A stretch of DNA of 64,000 nt from Muribaculum sp. (GCA_009775095.1 VSOZ01000003.1:124001-188000), one strand, 5' to 3'; positions 42,463-50,949 are shown, counted from the stretch's first letter. A program made the numbers and translations. Notes: generated from the sequence alone by a model not told the origin.

Positions 42463-43560
42463 ATGAATACAAATTCCCAATTTCATAAGACCAATACATT
42501 CAATATTAAGATGGCTCTCAAAAGCTATCCGATAATACTGAAAGTCATAAGTGTGATTTCGTTGTTGCCAATTCTTGCAGCTCCTATCGTGTTCTTTCTC
42601 TCTGTGTTTGTATTTGATGATCCTAATGCCAATATTTTTGCGCAGTTCGGTATCTTTTTAGGGGTGAATTCGTATTCTTTCGTTCTTGTCGGAATCTACG
42701 TTCTTAGCTTATTTATTTATACGAAATATCAAAAATGGATAGTTGCAATCCTCCCCTTTGCAGGATTGTTTCTCTTAGTCTATGGGTTGGTCTGGTTTTT
42801 TAATGATGGACCAGTCAGTAAGGACAGTGTAAGCCCAATTGATTACCGCCTTTTCCGCGATACTCCGGCCGAAGCATTGGCAACCGCAGTGCAGAGAGAA
42901 AATATAAAGGGAATAGAAATAATCTTAAAGGATAATCCCGCGTTAGGAGATTACAAGGAGCCTAAATATCATCAGGCAGTAATATTTCAAGCAATCGCCA
43001 ACAAGAAATACAAGTCACTTGAGGCTATGCTTCAGTCCGGTGCCAATCCGAATGTTGTGGCACATGAAAAAGCATCAGAGCCTAATCGTCCTGACACACC
43101 GCTTGGCTATGTATGCGGGAAATTTTCATATTCCGATGAAGAATGTCTGAAATTTGTTAAGCTCCTGCTGCAATATGGCGCGGACATCAATTCCGAGAAT
43201 TTGATTCTCAATGGGAAGGAGTGGTCTGCTTCATCCACACCGTTGAGCGCAGCATCAGGTAATGGACATATGAAAGTTGTTAACTACCTGCTTGCCAACG
43301 GAGCCGACATCGATGCTGCCGGCCTGCAAAACTTTCAGCCTCTGAAAGCAGCCATTGTGCATCGTCATTATGATGTAGCGATGGAATTGCTTATACAAGG
43401 TGCGAACCCCGATTATCGTCCTGATGATAATCAGAGGACTGTACGGGAACTTTTGGAAGCGTCAATCATTGACCAAAGCAACTCTCTACCGGGTGATATT
43501 ACGGAGATGAAGAATTTATTGCAGTATATCAAAGCACAGGATAATCAGAGGAAAATTTAA
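42463..43560 (+). CDS. membrane-anchored ankyrin-repeat protein
   Basis: This 365-residue protein has three N-terminal membrane helices (about 22-46, 58-82, 88-112) and a soluble C-terminal ankyrin domain (about 135-345). Repeat units are visible: KYKSLEAMLQSGANPNVV, then TPLSAASGNGHMKVVNYLLANGADID in two pieces, then HYDVAMELLIQGANPDY. Ankyrin proteins in such groups are often immunity partners of contact-dependent toxins. It follows the small membrane protein by 13 bases and precedes another membrane protein by 3. Confidence 0.85.
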   Translation: MNTNSQFHKTNTFNIKMALKSYPIILKVISVISLLPILAAPIVFFLSVFVFDDPNANIFAQFGIFLGVNSYSFVLVGIYVLSLFIYTKYQKWIVAILPFAGLFLLVYGLVWFFNDGPVSKDSVSPIDYRLFRDTPAEALATAVQRENIKGIEIILKDNPALGDYKEPKYHQAVIFQAIANKKYKSLEAMLQSGANPNVVAHEKASEPNRPDTPLGYVCGKFSYSDEECLKFVKLLLQYGADINSENLILNGKEWSASSTPLSAASGNGHMKVVNYLLANGADIDAAGLQNFQPLKAAIVHRHYDVAMELLIQGANPDYRPDDNQRTVRELLEASIIDQSNSLPGDITEMKNLLQYIKAQDNQRKI

Positions 43561-43563
43561 AAC

Positions 43564-43911
43564 ATGATAGTAGTAAAACGGTTTTGGATAACCTATGCGG
43601 TAGCCGTAATATTGGAGGCTGTCATTTTCATTGGGCTGCCATTCAACGAGGATAATCTGATATTAATTGCTGAAATAGTGTTGCTATTGGCTGCTACAGC
43701 CGTATGCCATCGTTACGGCAAAAGAGCATCATTTGTGAATCTGATCATAATGATAGCCTACACTGTACCTCTGGGCTACAACCTGATATTCAATAGTGCA
43801 TATGGAGCCGGATTTACTTGGTGGTTTTATCTTGTATGCGTCAGCTTTATACAGTTTTTGTTTGTGGTAATTTACACTATAACGAGAATTAAAGTGAACA
43901 ATGATAAATAG
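43564..43911 (+). CDS. small membrane protein
   Basis: A 115-residue protein with four membrane helices (about 8-28, 31-47, 55-75, 85-107). No family recognised. It ends the plus-strand group and overlaps the hairpin at 43911 by one base. Its start is 3 bases after the ankyrin gene, so it is co-translated with it. Confidence 0.6.
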   Translation: MIVVKRFWITYAVAVILEAVIFIGLPFNEDNLILIAEIVLLLAATAVCHRYGKRASFVNLIIMIAYTVPLGYNLIFNSAYGAGFTWWFYLVCVSFIQFLFVVIYTITRIKVNNDK

Positions 43912-43938
43912 ACTCCCTATGCTCACGCACAGGGAGTC
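43911..43938. terminator. hairpin between convergent genes
   Basis: GACTCCCT (43911-43918) pairs perfectly with AGGGAGTC (43931-43938) just after the stop of the small membrane protein gene. It likely ends the plus-strand group. Confidence 0.6.
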
Positions 43939-44036
43939 CCGGAATTTGACAGCAAAAAATTGTAAGCCAGTCATTGTTACAAACCTATCAAAGCAAAACA
44001 ATCATTCATACCATTACTATTGTACCATTGTGTGTT

Positions 44037-44252
44037 TCATTCGGGCGGTTGTTGTTGCTTGACCCTGCTGTTTGCCGCCTCCAGCGACAGTTTGCGGAAG
44101 CGTTTTAACAAGGGCTCCATATCGAGGGATGCACGTCTGGCGCGAAGCCCAGCGGCCTTGTTGCCCTTGTCGAGCTGCGCGCTGGCATCTTTCAGGAACG
44201 AAGCGGCGAGGGCTTGGATCTGATCTATAATTTCTTCCATTGTATCAATCAT
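44037..44252 (-). CDS. histone H1-like protein
   Basis: From the ATG at 44252 (71 aa; ATG 44240 is also possible) the protein matches Bacteroidetes histone H1-like sequences: EEIIDQIQALAASFLKDASA, then QLDKGNKAAGLRARRASLD and LLKRFRKLSLEA, a lysine/arginine-rich two-helix pattern. The longer open frame would overlap the upstream gene, so the shorter start is preferred. Such proteins bind and compact DNA. On an ICE it may coat or silence the element. It is downstream-most in the transfer operon. Confidence 0.85.
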   Translation of the reverse strand: MIDTMEEIIDQIQALAASFLKDASAQLDKGNKAAGLRARRASLDMEPLLKRFRKLSLEAANSRVKQQQPPE

Positions 44253-44274
44253 TTTTAGGGTTGGAGAATAATGA

Positions 44275-44814
44275 TTATAGTAGAGGAATCTCAAAGGAAT
44301 TGACGACACACCGGGCATCGCGGTCGAGAATGAACCAGTATTCCGACCGGTACGGAGCGCCGCTTTCCGAAACGGCCTCGTACTCTATCTTCACTTTCCA
44401 TCCGGAGAAAGGCTTTTTCGGTGCATCAGGAGCCTCGAAGCCCGCAATGGAGCGGAGCACGCCCATCGCCGACATCTGGCGGTTGACAAGCTCCGTGACC
44501 GCGCTGTCCTCGAAGTCAAGGTCCCGCAGTCCATCAGTCTGCGCCATCACCCGCTCGTTGACCTTCATCATCGACACGGCGATAGCCATTTTCTCATCAT
44601 CATTGACATAATTGCGTCCGAAAACGCTGTCAGGCTCGCTAATGGCAACAATCCTCACTGATTCCGGATTGTCAACCGAAGCATACAGGGCAGTCTCGGC
44701 CACGCCTGCGGCCCGCTTGTCGGGACGGTTGCAGAAATGGAACAGGAGGGCTATCCCTCCCCACATGATGATACAGGATGCCACAAGCACCGCGAGTTTC
44801 ATTCCCGGCCTCAT
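44275..44814 (-). CDS. membrane-anchored protein, transfer region
   Basis: This 179-residue protein has one N-terminal membrane helix (about 5-27: KLAVLVASCIIMWGGIALLF) and an extracytoplasmic domain with no recognised family. The C-terminal part has KPFSGWKVKIEYEAVSESGA and YWFILDRDARCVVN, a small beta-sheet pattern. It is translationally coupled (ATGA) to the upstream zinc-ribbon protein and shares the transfer operon. Confidence 0.6.
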   Translation of the reverse strand: MRPGMKLAVLVASCIIMWGGIALLFHFCNRPDKRAAGVAETALYASVDNPESVRIVAISEPDSVFGRNYVNDDEKMAIAVSMMKVNERVMAQTDGLRDLDFEDSAVTELVNRQMSAMGVLRSIAGFEAPDAPKKPFSGWKVKIEYEAVSESGAPYRSEYWFILDRDARCVVNSFEIPLL

Positions 44815-45356
44815 ACCTTTATCACCTTTAGTTTGTCGGGAGACAGACCGAGTTTACGGCGATATACCGCGCCGTTCTCACCGTACATTTCCACTTCATG
44901 CGAGGTAACGCCGTCGGCGCATATCTCGCTCACGTCATCGAGAGTCATAAAGTGGCCGCCTATGTTGCGCCATATAACGAAACCGCAGGGATCGCCCTCC
45001 TGATGATAGTTCGAGCAGTTGAAAGCCTTTGCTCCCACGCGGATCTCTCCGCCGCACCGGGGGCAGCGTGCCACCACCGACTCCATAGATATAGAGCCGT
45101 CGGGTGCCATCACAAGTACCGTGGGAAAAGTCTTCCACTCCTTCGTGGCGAAGCCGTCGAGCATCACACGCCGTTTCTCCAGCAGTTCCGCAATCTCGGC
45201 ATCCGCCATCTTGCGGTTGCCTATCACACCGTTTATGAAAAGGCCGCACTTGCCATCCTCTCCGGTATTGTTCTCACAGCGGTAGCCCTTGCAGGTCTTC
45301 ACCACATTGCCGCCGCACACCGGGCAGCGGCCGATAATCCTTGTTTCTGAATCCAT
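44811..45356 (-). CDS. zinc-ribbon protein like the topoisomerase C-terminal repeat
   Basis: The ATG at 45356 gives 181 residues. Two zinc-ribbon units are seen: CPVCGGNVVKTCKGYRCEN and CPRCGGEIRVGAKAFNCSN, each followed by GKCGLFIN or GDPCGFVIW. Between them ADAEIAELLEKRRVMLDGFA matches the Toprim_Crpt unit of bacterial topoisomerase I/III tails. It lacks the catalytic Tyr, so it is a binding or accessory protein, perhaps acting on single-stranded transfer DNA. Confidence 0.82.
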   Translation of the reverse strand: MDSETRIIGRCPVCGGNVVKTCKGYRCENNTGEDGKCGLFINGVIGNRKMADAEIAELLEKRRVMLDGFATKEWKTFPTVLVMAPDGSISMESVVARCPRCGGEIRVGAKAFNCSNYHQEGDPCGFVIWRNIGGHFMTLDDVSEICADGVTSHEVEMYGENGAVYRRKLGLSPDKLKVIKV

Positions 45357-45379
45357 AAAAAAGTCGTTTATTATTACAC

Positions 45380-46117
45380 TTATCTGTATTTTATTGTGTT
45401 CCATTCCCACACGAGGTTTTCCGCTATCGCCTTTCCGGACATAACCGCAGCCCAGCCATCGGGATCGAGCGAAAACCAGAGGTCGTTCCATGAGAGGGTA
45501 CGTATCTGCCACGCGAGCAGCCACAGGTCGGTGTTTATCGTCTCCAGACGTGTCACCACCTCGTTTGCTATGTAGTATCTCTCGGCCGAGTTCAGAAGAT
45601 TCACCTTGTGCTTCTCCTTGTTGCCGTCTGCACCGGTCGCCGTGTAACTGCCTGAGGTCACAAGCTGTTTCATGAAAGGATAGAGTGCGGCCATCTGGGT
45701 TGCGGCGTCAGTCAACTCATCGGACACCAGCACCGCTATCGCCGTGCCCTTCAGGTGTCCCGGCACCGATTTACGCAACAGGTCGCAGTTCTTGGGTATC
45801 TCCGTAAGCACCAGCTCCCCGGCACGTTTTATCTGATAGAGGTTCTGCATCGCACCCTGGGCGTTGGAAAGATACTCAAGCATCTTGTTCTCAACGGAGT
45901 GAACACGGTCGAGCGCGACAGTCACCGCAGCCTCGGCCGCTATTATCTTTTCCTGAGTGGTCTTGCGTTTCTTGTGTATGCTCTTCAACTCGGCTGTCTG
46001 CGCTATGACCGCCGCAGTAAGAGTGGGATCGGTCTGCTGCGCCATGCAGTCAACACCGGGCCACACTGCAAAGGAGGCCAACAGGGAGAGAATCGGTTTT
46101 CTTATTCGGTCATTCAT
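45380..46117 (-). CDS. exported conjugation protein, paralogue of 62162-62896
   Basis: The 245-residue protein has an export signal (KPILSLLASFAVWPGVDCMA), a coiled-coil-like N-terminal half (about 35-110; AELKSIHKKRKTTQEKIIAA) and a C-terminal helical domain ending in LWFSLDPDGWAAVMSGKAIA. The same end pattern (LFFAIDPEGWANMK) closes the protein encoded at 62162-62896, with similar length, so the two are paralogues. A periplasmic place in the transfer apparatus is inferred from the tra context. Confidence 0.75.
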   Translation of the reverse strand: MNDRIRKPILSLLASFAVWPGVDCMAQQTDPTLTAAVIAQTAELKSIHKKRKTTQEKIIAAEAAVTVALDRVHSVENKMLEYLSNAQGAMQNLYQIKRAGELVLTEIPKNCDLLRKSVPGHLKGTAIAVLVSDELTDAATQMAALYPFMKQLVTSGSYTATGADGNKEKHKVNLLNSAERYYIANEVVTRLETINTDLWLLAWQIRTLSWNDLWFSLDPDGWAAVMSGKAIAENLVWEWNTIKYR

Positions 46118-46124
46118 CGGTCAG

Positions 46125-47309
46125 TCACATTTTAATGCCGGAGGCACGCCGTCCGGCGAGGTTTTCGTCCCGGTCAAGTTTTGAGGGGGTTATCTTAGGC
46201 TCCATCCGTTTACCCAAAAGGCAGTCGTTCCAGTCCTTGAAGTCCCTCGGAGGTTGCCATTGCCCCATACGGTAGTGCACCGCGACATGTGAGCCGACCT
46301 GCGGATAGGCCGGGCGGTCAGGCTCCAGAGTGAAGGCTGTGCCCTTGACCTCGACCATCAATCCCTCCGGAGTCTTGTTGATTTTAAGCGGAAAATCCTC
46401 CACGAGAGCCATGAGCCGCAGACCGTTTACACGCCCTGCAAGGTCATTGTCAAAGCAATCGTAGGCGCGAGCGGTCGGGAACCGCTCCATTACGCCAAGC
46501 ACCTGACGGTCGGAGAACGTGCCGCCGAGCGACACAAGGGCAATGTCGGAGCCGAGACGCAGGCGGTTGATCTGATAGAAAGCCATAGCGTCAAATGCCG
46601 ACTCGCAGAAGAACACATGTCGCACGGAGCCTACGCAGTTGTGGGAGAGGTCGGCCACCCACGCCGCAGTCGAGGAATCGGTGCCCGCAGCCTTTGACTT
46701 GTATCCGCCCAGTCCGCGTATTTCATAACCGGCTATCTTGTCGCTTGTCGGACCGGTGTAAGGGAAGCCTATGTTGAACCCCTTGAAATTGGAATTGTGG
46801 CGGTCAGACACAAGGGAAATGAAAGGTGCGAGCCTTTTTACGGTATCGGCCGACAGCCCACGCTGCCTGAAAATCTGCGGAATCCTGTCAGTATCAATCG
46901 GTCTCGCCTCGTAGCGCAGCGGGTCGAACACCTGCGGTGCCGAGGCTCCACGCTTATAGTCACGGTCATAGTCGGGAACAGGCATATTGGCGAACTGCGC
47001 CAGCACTGACGCTATTCTCTGCCATTCGGATGCTCCGGACGCATTGAAAGATGAAAGGTTCTCGCGGATGAAAGACACCACGTCACCTTTGGAGCCGTCT
47101 CGCCGGAAGAAAGTCTGCGAAGCCTTGTCGCGAGTGTTGCGCACAATGATGGTGTCCCGCTTGTCGCGCCCGTCACCAAGCACAAGCTCTATGTAGCGTC
47201 CCACACCGGCCTTTCGGTCTATGCGGTAGCCGAGTGTGTATGCCACGTCGTCGATGCCTACACGCGATTTAAGCTCGCTGAACTTTATCCTGTGTTCTCC
47301 CTGTGCCAT
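46125..47309 (-). CDS. Toprim-domain primase-like protein (TraP-like)
   Basis: This 394-residue protein starts with a CHC2/DUF3991-like domain (about 8-75: FSELKSRVGIDDVAYTLGYR) without the zinc cysteines, then a Toprim domain (about 215-310: HVFFCESAFDAMAFYQ with the conserved Glu; YDCFDNDLAGRVNG with the D-x-D pair). Such proteins act as primases or DNA-processing factors in conjugative elements. It overlaps the ArdC-like gene by 25 bases and lies 7 bases before the exported protein gene. Confidence 0.85.
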   Translation of the reverse strand: MAQGEHRIKFSELKSRVGIDDVAYTLGYRIDRKAGVGRYIELVLGDGRDKRDTIIVRNTRDKASQTFFRRDGSKGDVVSFIRENLSSFNASGASEWQRIASVLAQFANMPVPDYDRDYKRGASAPQVFDPLRYEARPIDTDRIPQIFRQRGLSADTVKRLAPFISLVSDRHNSNFKGFNIGFPYTGPTSDKIAGYEIRGLGGYKSKAAGTDSSTAAWVADLSHNCVGSVRHVFFCESAFDAMAFYQINRLRLGSDIALVSLGGTFSDRQVLGVMERFPTARAYDCFDNDLAGRVNGLRLMALVEDFPLKINKTPEGLMVEVKGTAFTLEPDRPAYPQVGSHVAVHYRMGQWQPPRDFKDWNDCLLGKRMEPKITPSKLDRDENLAGRRASGIKM

Positions 47310-48634
47310 AAGTCAGACGATGGAAAGTGATTTTGATGCGCGGCGGTCGATGCCCGCAATCTCCGATTCATAATTCTTCCGTATGGTGCTTCCGAGGAAT
47401 ATGTCTTTTTCCGCTGGTCGGTGAGTTGGAAATACATCCTCGCGGTGGAACGCTCTATCGGCTTCAAGCCGAGGTCGATTCCGTTGTAGGAAGCCCTCAC
47501 AGCGAAGTCGCCGGAGCGGGTCTTTATTATGGCGGCGTTCTTGAACGGGCATATCTCGTCGGCGAGCGGTGCCAGCAGCGGGTCGTTCTTAGCCAGATAG
47601 GGCGGCTCGCCGAGAGCGAGTCTCTGCGCGTCAACTCGGTCGAGTATCATTTCCGATGCCTTGTTGACATCAGCCATGACCGACACTATGAACTTGGGTT
47701 CCTGCCTGAGCGCGCCTATCCACGAATCGAGGTATGCGGCCGAGTTATCAGTCACTTTTGAGTCGAAGCCCATGGAATGACTTATCATCGCGGCCGTAAG
47801 CTCCGCCACCAGTTCCTCCTTGGCATATTTCGGGTCGCCGAACTTTGCCCCGGCCTCACGGTTGAGCCTTTCGGGTGTCATTGTAGAGTGGGCCATCTCA
47901 TGAAGCATCGTCGAATAGAATTCCATCCCGTCGCGGTATATCTCCTGCGGTGTCGTTCCCTTGTTGAACTGCTCCTTCATGGGTACCACAACAATATCGC
48001 GCGAAGGGGAATAGTAAGCCCCGCTCTCCTTGCGGTCGGCCTGTATGGGGCAGAGCCATGTCTGCCCGGCAACCATGCTGTCGAGCGCGCCGTGGGCGTA
48101 CATCCCCCGCGTGTCGCGCAATTCCGGAACCTTGAACTTGTCGATAATCTTCTGCATACGCTCAGGCTGAACCTCGCGGAAATTGGTCTGATCGAGATTA
48201 TATACCGGAAAAGCCTTGATGAACGGTATGGCATCAAGATTCTTACGCTCCTCGCGGCTCATGGAGCGGTATTCATCGGACGATATTTTCTTTCCGTCCT
48301 TGTCCCGCACCATCATGTCCCAGTATATCACCGGAAAAGCCTTCTCGCCTTTGAGGACGTGAGCCTTGAAGTTGTGAGCCTGCTTGAACGTCAGGAACAC
48401 AGGGAGTTCGTAGCCTTTCGTGGCGGAATGGAGTTGCAGGAAGAAGGAGTTGGAGCCTGAATAGTTGCGCCCCATGACGTTCTGCGGGAGGCCGGCAGAG
48501 CCAGCCCCACCGATCCACCCCTGCTTCCAGTCGTCGGCCTTCATTCGCTCCATGCGCTCTATCATCATCTGCGCGAAGCGGTCGAGAGCCTGTTGCCCTG
48601 CATTTCCAGAAAATCCGTCAGTTCCAGATGCCAT
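47285..48634 (-). CDS. ArdC-like antirestriction protein with zincin domain
   Basis: The 449-residue protein has an N-terminal ssDNA-binding domain of ArdC (about 15-160: PQNVMGRNYSGSNSFFLQ, FLTFKQAHNF) and a zincin-like metallopeptidase domain (about 175-320) with the zinc motif HEMAH and a following Glu in AKEELVAELTAAMI. ArdC family proteins protect incoming single-stranded DNA from host restriction. The last 100 residues are an added DUF-like part. It overlaps the Toprim gene by 25 bases and the small acidic gene by 17. Confidence 0.85.
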   Translation of the reverse strand: MASGTDGFSGNAGQQALDRFAQMMIERMERMKADDWKQGWIGGAGSAGLPQNVMGRNYSGSNSFFLQLHSATKGYELPVFLTFKQAHNFKAHVLKGEKAFPVIYWDMMVRDKDGKKISSDEYRSMSREERKNLDAIPFIKAFPVYNLDQTNFREVQPERMQKIIDKFKVPELRDTRGMYAHGALDSMVAGQTWLCPIQADRKESGAYYSPSRDIVVVPMKEQFNKGTTPQEIYRDGMEFYSTMLHEMAHSTMTPERLNREAGAKFGDPKYAKEELVAELTAAMISHSMGFDSKVTDNSAAYLDSWIGALRQEPKFIVSVMADVNKASEMILDRVDAQRLALGEPPYLAKNDPLLAPLADEICPFKNAAIIKTRSGDFAVRASYNGIDLGLKPIERSTARMYFQLTDQRKKTYSSEAPYGRIMNRRLRASTAAHQNHFPSSDLWHRENTG

Positions 48635-48845
48635 AACATTCGTCGTCTATAAGCTGACGCTCCATCATGTCTATCTCGGTCTCGTCGTAGTAGAACTCGG
48701 CGGATTCCTCCGAAGGTTCGATGCCGTGGAGCTGGCACCATTCGAGGTAGGATTCCGCATTGTCGCTTTCAAGCATGAAGCGGAGAAAGCCGATGTTGCC
48801 GTCCTGAAGGAGCTGCACAAGCTCGTCGTATTCTAATTTTGCCAT
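48618..48845 (-). CDS. small acidic protein, transfer operon
   Basis: A 75-residue acidic protein (LESDNAESYLEWCQLHGIEP and EESAEFYYDETEIDMMERQL) with no recognised family, overlapping the ArdC-like gene by 17 bases. Its high acid content could suit a DNA-mimic or a regulator. It is a gene rather than a chance frame because of its place between co-directional tra-type genes. Confidence 0.6.
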   Translation of the reverse strand: MAKLEYDELVQLLQDGNIGFLRFMLESDNAESYLEWCQLHGIEPSEESAEFYYDETEIDMMERQLIDDECYGIWN

Positions 48846-48879
48846 AGTGGTATTCTCTTAAGTGTTGTGTGAAACTGGA

Positions 48880-50106
48880 TTACATTTTCATGGTGGCTGA
48901 CTTCTCCATACCGAGCGGCTGTGCCAGCTTCGCGGAGATTTCCTGCCCCAGATACTTGGCGGCTATCTGCTCCCGGCTCGCGCTCTTGGTCTTGAACAGC
49001 GAATAGCCGTCGTCGAAGGAGATTTCCTGTCGGGAGGTGCGTCCGCGTCCTTCGCCGAGGTCCACTGACACGCCCCACTTGCCCTCCTTGTCCTTTCCGA
49101 CACGGATGCCCTTGGGGTCCACACCTTCCGGCAGCCGGAACTGCTCGTAATGCGAGGGAAGGTGAAGCCGTGCGCCGAAGTTTCGCTCCACAAGCTGCGC
49201 GGGTGTGGCCACGCGGTCGAAGTAGGCGTTAAGGTCCTCGCGTGAGGCCGTGGTTGACATCTTCTTGTCGCCCACCTGTGCGTAGAACTTATATTTGCCG
49301 TAGTCGGCGCGGGTCTCGTCTGTCTCCTTGTAAACATTGAACTTGTTGATGGTCATGTTGCCACCGGGACCGGAGAGCACATTAGGCACCTGATAAGCCA
49401 CATCGGGCACCCGCTGCATGAGCTTCGTGGGATAATACTTCTCCATGAGCTGAGGCACGGTCATCTCCTTGCTCTGGTAGGCGGCGAGGTCTGCGGGATC
49501 CATCTTCTGCGGCTTGAGCTGCTGTCCGTCAAGCTTGGCTGTGAAAAACCAGTCCTCCGGATTGGTCTTGCTCTGGTAGGCGTGGCCGTGTGTCACTTTC
49601 TCGCCGTTGACCGTCACCATCTGTGGCTCGCGGGGCTTGCGCTCCTGCTGCTCGCTTTTCTCGGCCTTGGCTTCTGTTTTCGCCTCGGCTTTAGGTTCCT
49701 TTGCCTGAACCTTGGGCTGCTCCTCTTTGGGAGACTCTTCTTTCTTTTTTCTTGGCATATGGTTGTTGTTTGAGGGTATGTTATTCTCCACTTTTTTCTG
49801 CCGGGAATTGTCAAGCTGCTCGCAGATGACCACACGCATACCGGCACGCACAAGTTTCGGAAGAAAGGTGTCAAGGGCTTCATGCGGAAATGATGCCGTC
49901 TTTGCAATCTGCCCTTTCTCGAATTGCCTGTCGGAAGCGGCGATGCCGAGAATTTCGGCACTCCTAACCGCGTCATCCTTGAATGTCATGTAGGTGTTCT
50001 TCATCTGGAACAGGAGTATGGCGTCGGGATGCTTGCGTTTCATCTCGTCGTGCTGCCTGAGAATCCCTGAAAGTTCCTTATCCATTTTCGGTATGGCTGA
50101 TTTCAT
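48880..50106 (-). CDS. MutS domain I-like protein with Lys/Glu-rich linker
   Basis: The first 105 residues match MutS domain I: DAILLFQMKNTYMTFKDDAV, RSAEILGIAA, then FPHEALDTFLPKLVRAGMRV and VICEQL. The mismatch-probing Phe-x-Glu of MutS aligns with Thr-Tyr-Met here, so the wedge is absent. A charged linker (about 115-175) of Lys, Glu and Ala repeats follows. The C-terminal 230 residues are a DUF3945-type region (HGHAYQSKTNPEDWFFTAKL and SREDLNAYFDRVATPAQLVE). There is no ATPase. It shares a one-base TAATG junction with the next gene upstream. The role is unknown. Confidence 0.8.
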   Translation of the reverse strand: MKSAIPKMDKELSGILRQHDEMKRKHPDAILLFQMKNTYMTFKDDAVRSAEILGIAASDRQFEKGQIAKTASFPHEALDTFLPKLVRAGMRVVICEQLDNSRQKKVENNIPSNNNHMPRKKKEESPKEEQPKVQAKEPKAEAKTEAKAEKSEQQERKPREPQMVTVNGEKVTHGHAYQSKTNPEDWFFTAKLDGQQLKPQKMDPADLAAYQSKEMTVPQLMEKYYPTKLMQRVPDVAYQVPNVLSGPGGNMTINKFNVYKETDETRADYGKYKFYAQVGDKKMSTTASREDLNAYFDRVATPAQLVERNFGARLHLPSHYEQFRLPEGVDPKGIRVGKDKEGKWGVSVDLGEGRGRTSRQEISFDDGYSLFKTKSASREQIAAKYLGQEISAKLAQPLGMEKSATMKM

Positions 50107-50885
50107 TAAAGACTCATTCCAAACGACCGTTTTTCCTCGCCGCCGAGTTTGATAGCCCGTTCATTGGACTGCTTGTCAACCACTTTCTGATATTCCCAGC
50201 GGTTCCTGTCGGTCATTACCAGACCGAGGTATTCGGGGTGTTGCTCGTCATAACGGATTTTTTGCTGACGCTCCCATTCCTTGAGGTCGCCTTTGACAAC
50301 CCGGAAACCCTGCGGCTCGCGGAGGTCAATGCCTACCGACACTTTTTCGCCTCCGACGCTCAACTCAATCGGTTTTCCCTCGCGTGCCTGCTGTTTCTGC
50401 TGTGAGCCAAGCTCGATGTCGTTGACTTTCTCCATATCCTTTAGCTTTTGCTCTATCTGGACTTCGGATATACGGCGATGGATTACGGATTTTGTTTCAG
50501 GATCAAGCTGGAGATACTGCTGTGTCTTCTCTCCGTTGATGTCGATGGCTTTCTGCAACACTTCTCCACGCATGAGAGCGTCCTTTTCCTGTTGCGAAAG
50601 CCTCAGCACATTGTCCCGGTCAAGCGACATATCGCGTTGCACCGGGTATGCGATAAGGGTAGGATTGCCGTCTTTGTCTGCGGCGAGCTGGAGTTTGAGG
50701 GGGAGCGTTATGACAGTGCCGTTTCCGGTATTTATGGATACCTCAAGCAATGGTGTGACTTCTCCGGATGAAAGTTTATGTCTCACATCCTGCGGAAGAC
50801 TGTCGGCCTTTTCCCGGTCGATCCCCAGAAGTGCGAGTTTTTCGTAAGGCAGGATGTCCTGCTGATTTTTGTTCGGGATTTCCAT
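50106..50885 (-). CDS. DUF4099/DUF3945-type protein
   Basis: The 259-residue protein starts with a DUF4099-like segment (DILPYEKLALLGIDREKADS, LPQDVRHKLSSGEVTPLLEV) followed by DUF3945-like sequence (LSQQEKDALMRGEVLQKAI, then TKSVIHRRISEVQIEQKLKD). Such proteins are typical of Bacteroidetes ICEs, often near topoisomerase and relaxase genes. It starts this stretch of the minus-strand operon, opposite the glucosaminidase gene, and is coupled to the MutS-like gene by TAATG. Confidence 0.8.
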   Translation of the reverse strand: MEIPNKNQQDILPYEKLALLGIDREKADSLPQDVRHKLSSGEVTPLLEVSINTGNGTVITLPLKLQLAADKDGNPTLIAYPVQRDMSLDRDNVLRLSQQEKDALMRGEVLQKAIDINGEKTQQYLQLDPETKSVIHRRISEVQIEQKLKDMEKVNDIELGSQQKQQAREGKPIELSVGGEKVSVGIDLREPQGFRVVKGDLKEWERQQKIRYDEQHPEYLGLVMTDRNRWEYQKVVDKQSNERAIKLGGEEKRSFGMSL

Positions 50886-50904
50886 TTCAGTAGATTGGTG
50901 GTTG

Positions 50905-50942
50905 TAATTTTGCGGTGTAACCGCTTGTCGGCCCCAAAATTA
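50905..50942. promoter_or_regulatory. two face-to-face -7 elements between divergent genes
   Basis: TAATTTTG on the plus strand (50905-50912) and the same 8-mer on the minus strand (50942-50935) form a perfect inverted repeat 22 bases apart. Each is a full TAnnTTTG match and points into the other. They would serve the glucosaminidase gene (start 50950) and the DUF4099 gene (start 50885), with overlapping 5' ends. Clear -33 boxes are not seen. Confidence 0.55.
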
Positions 50943-50949
50943 TCCCCGT

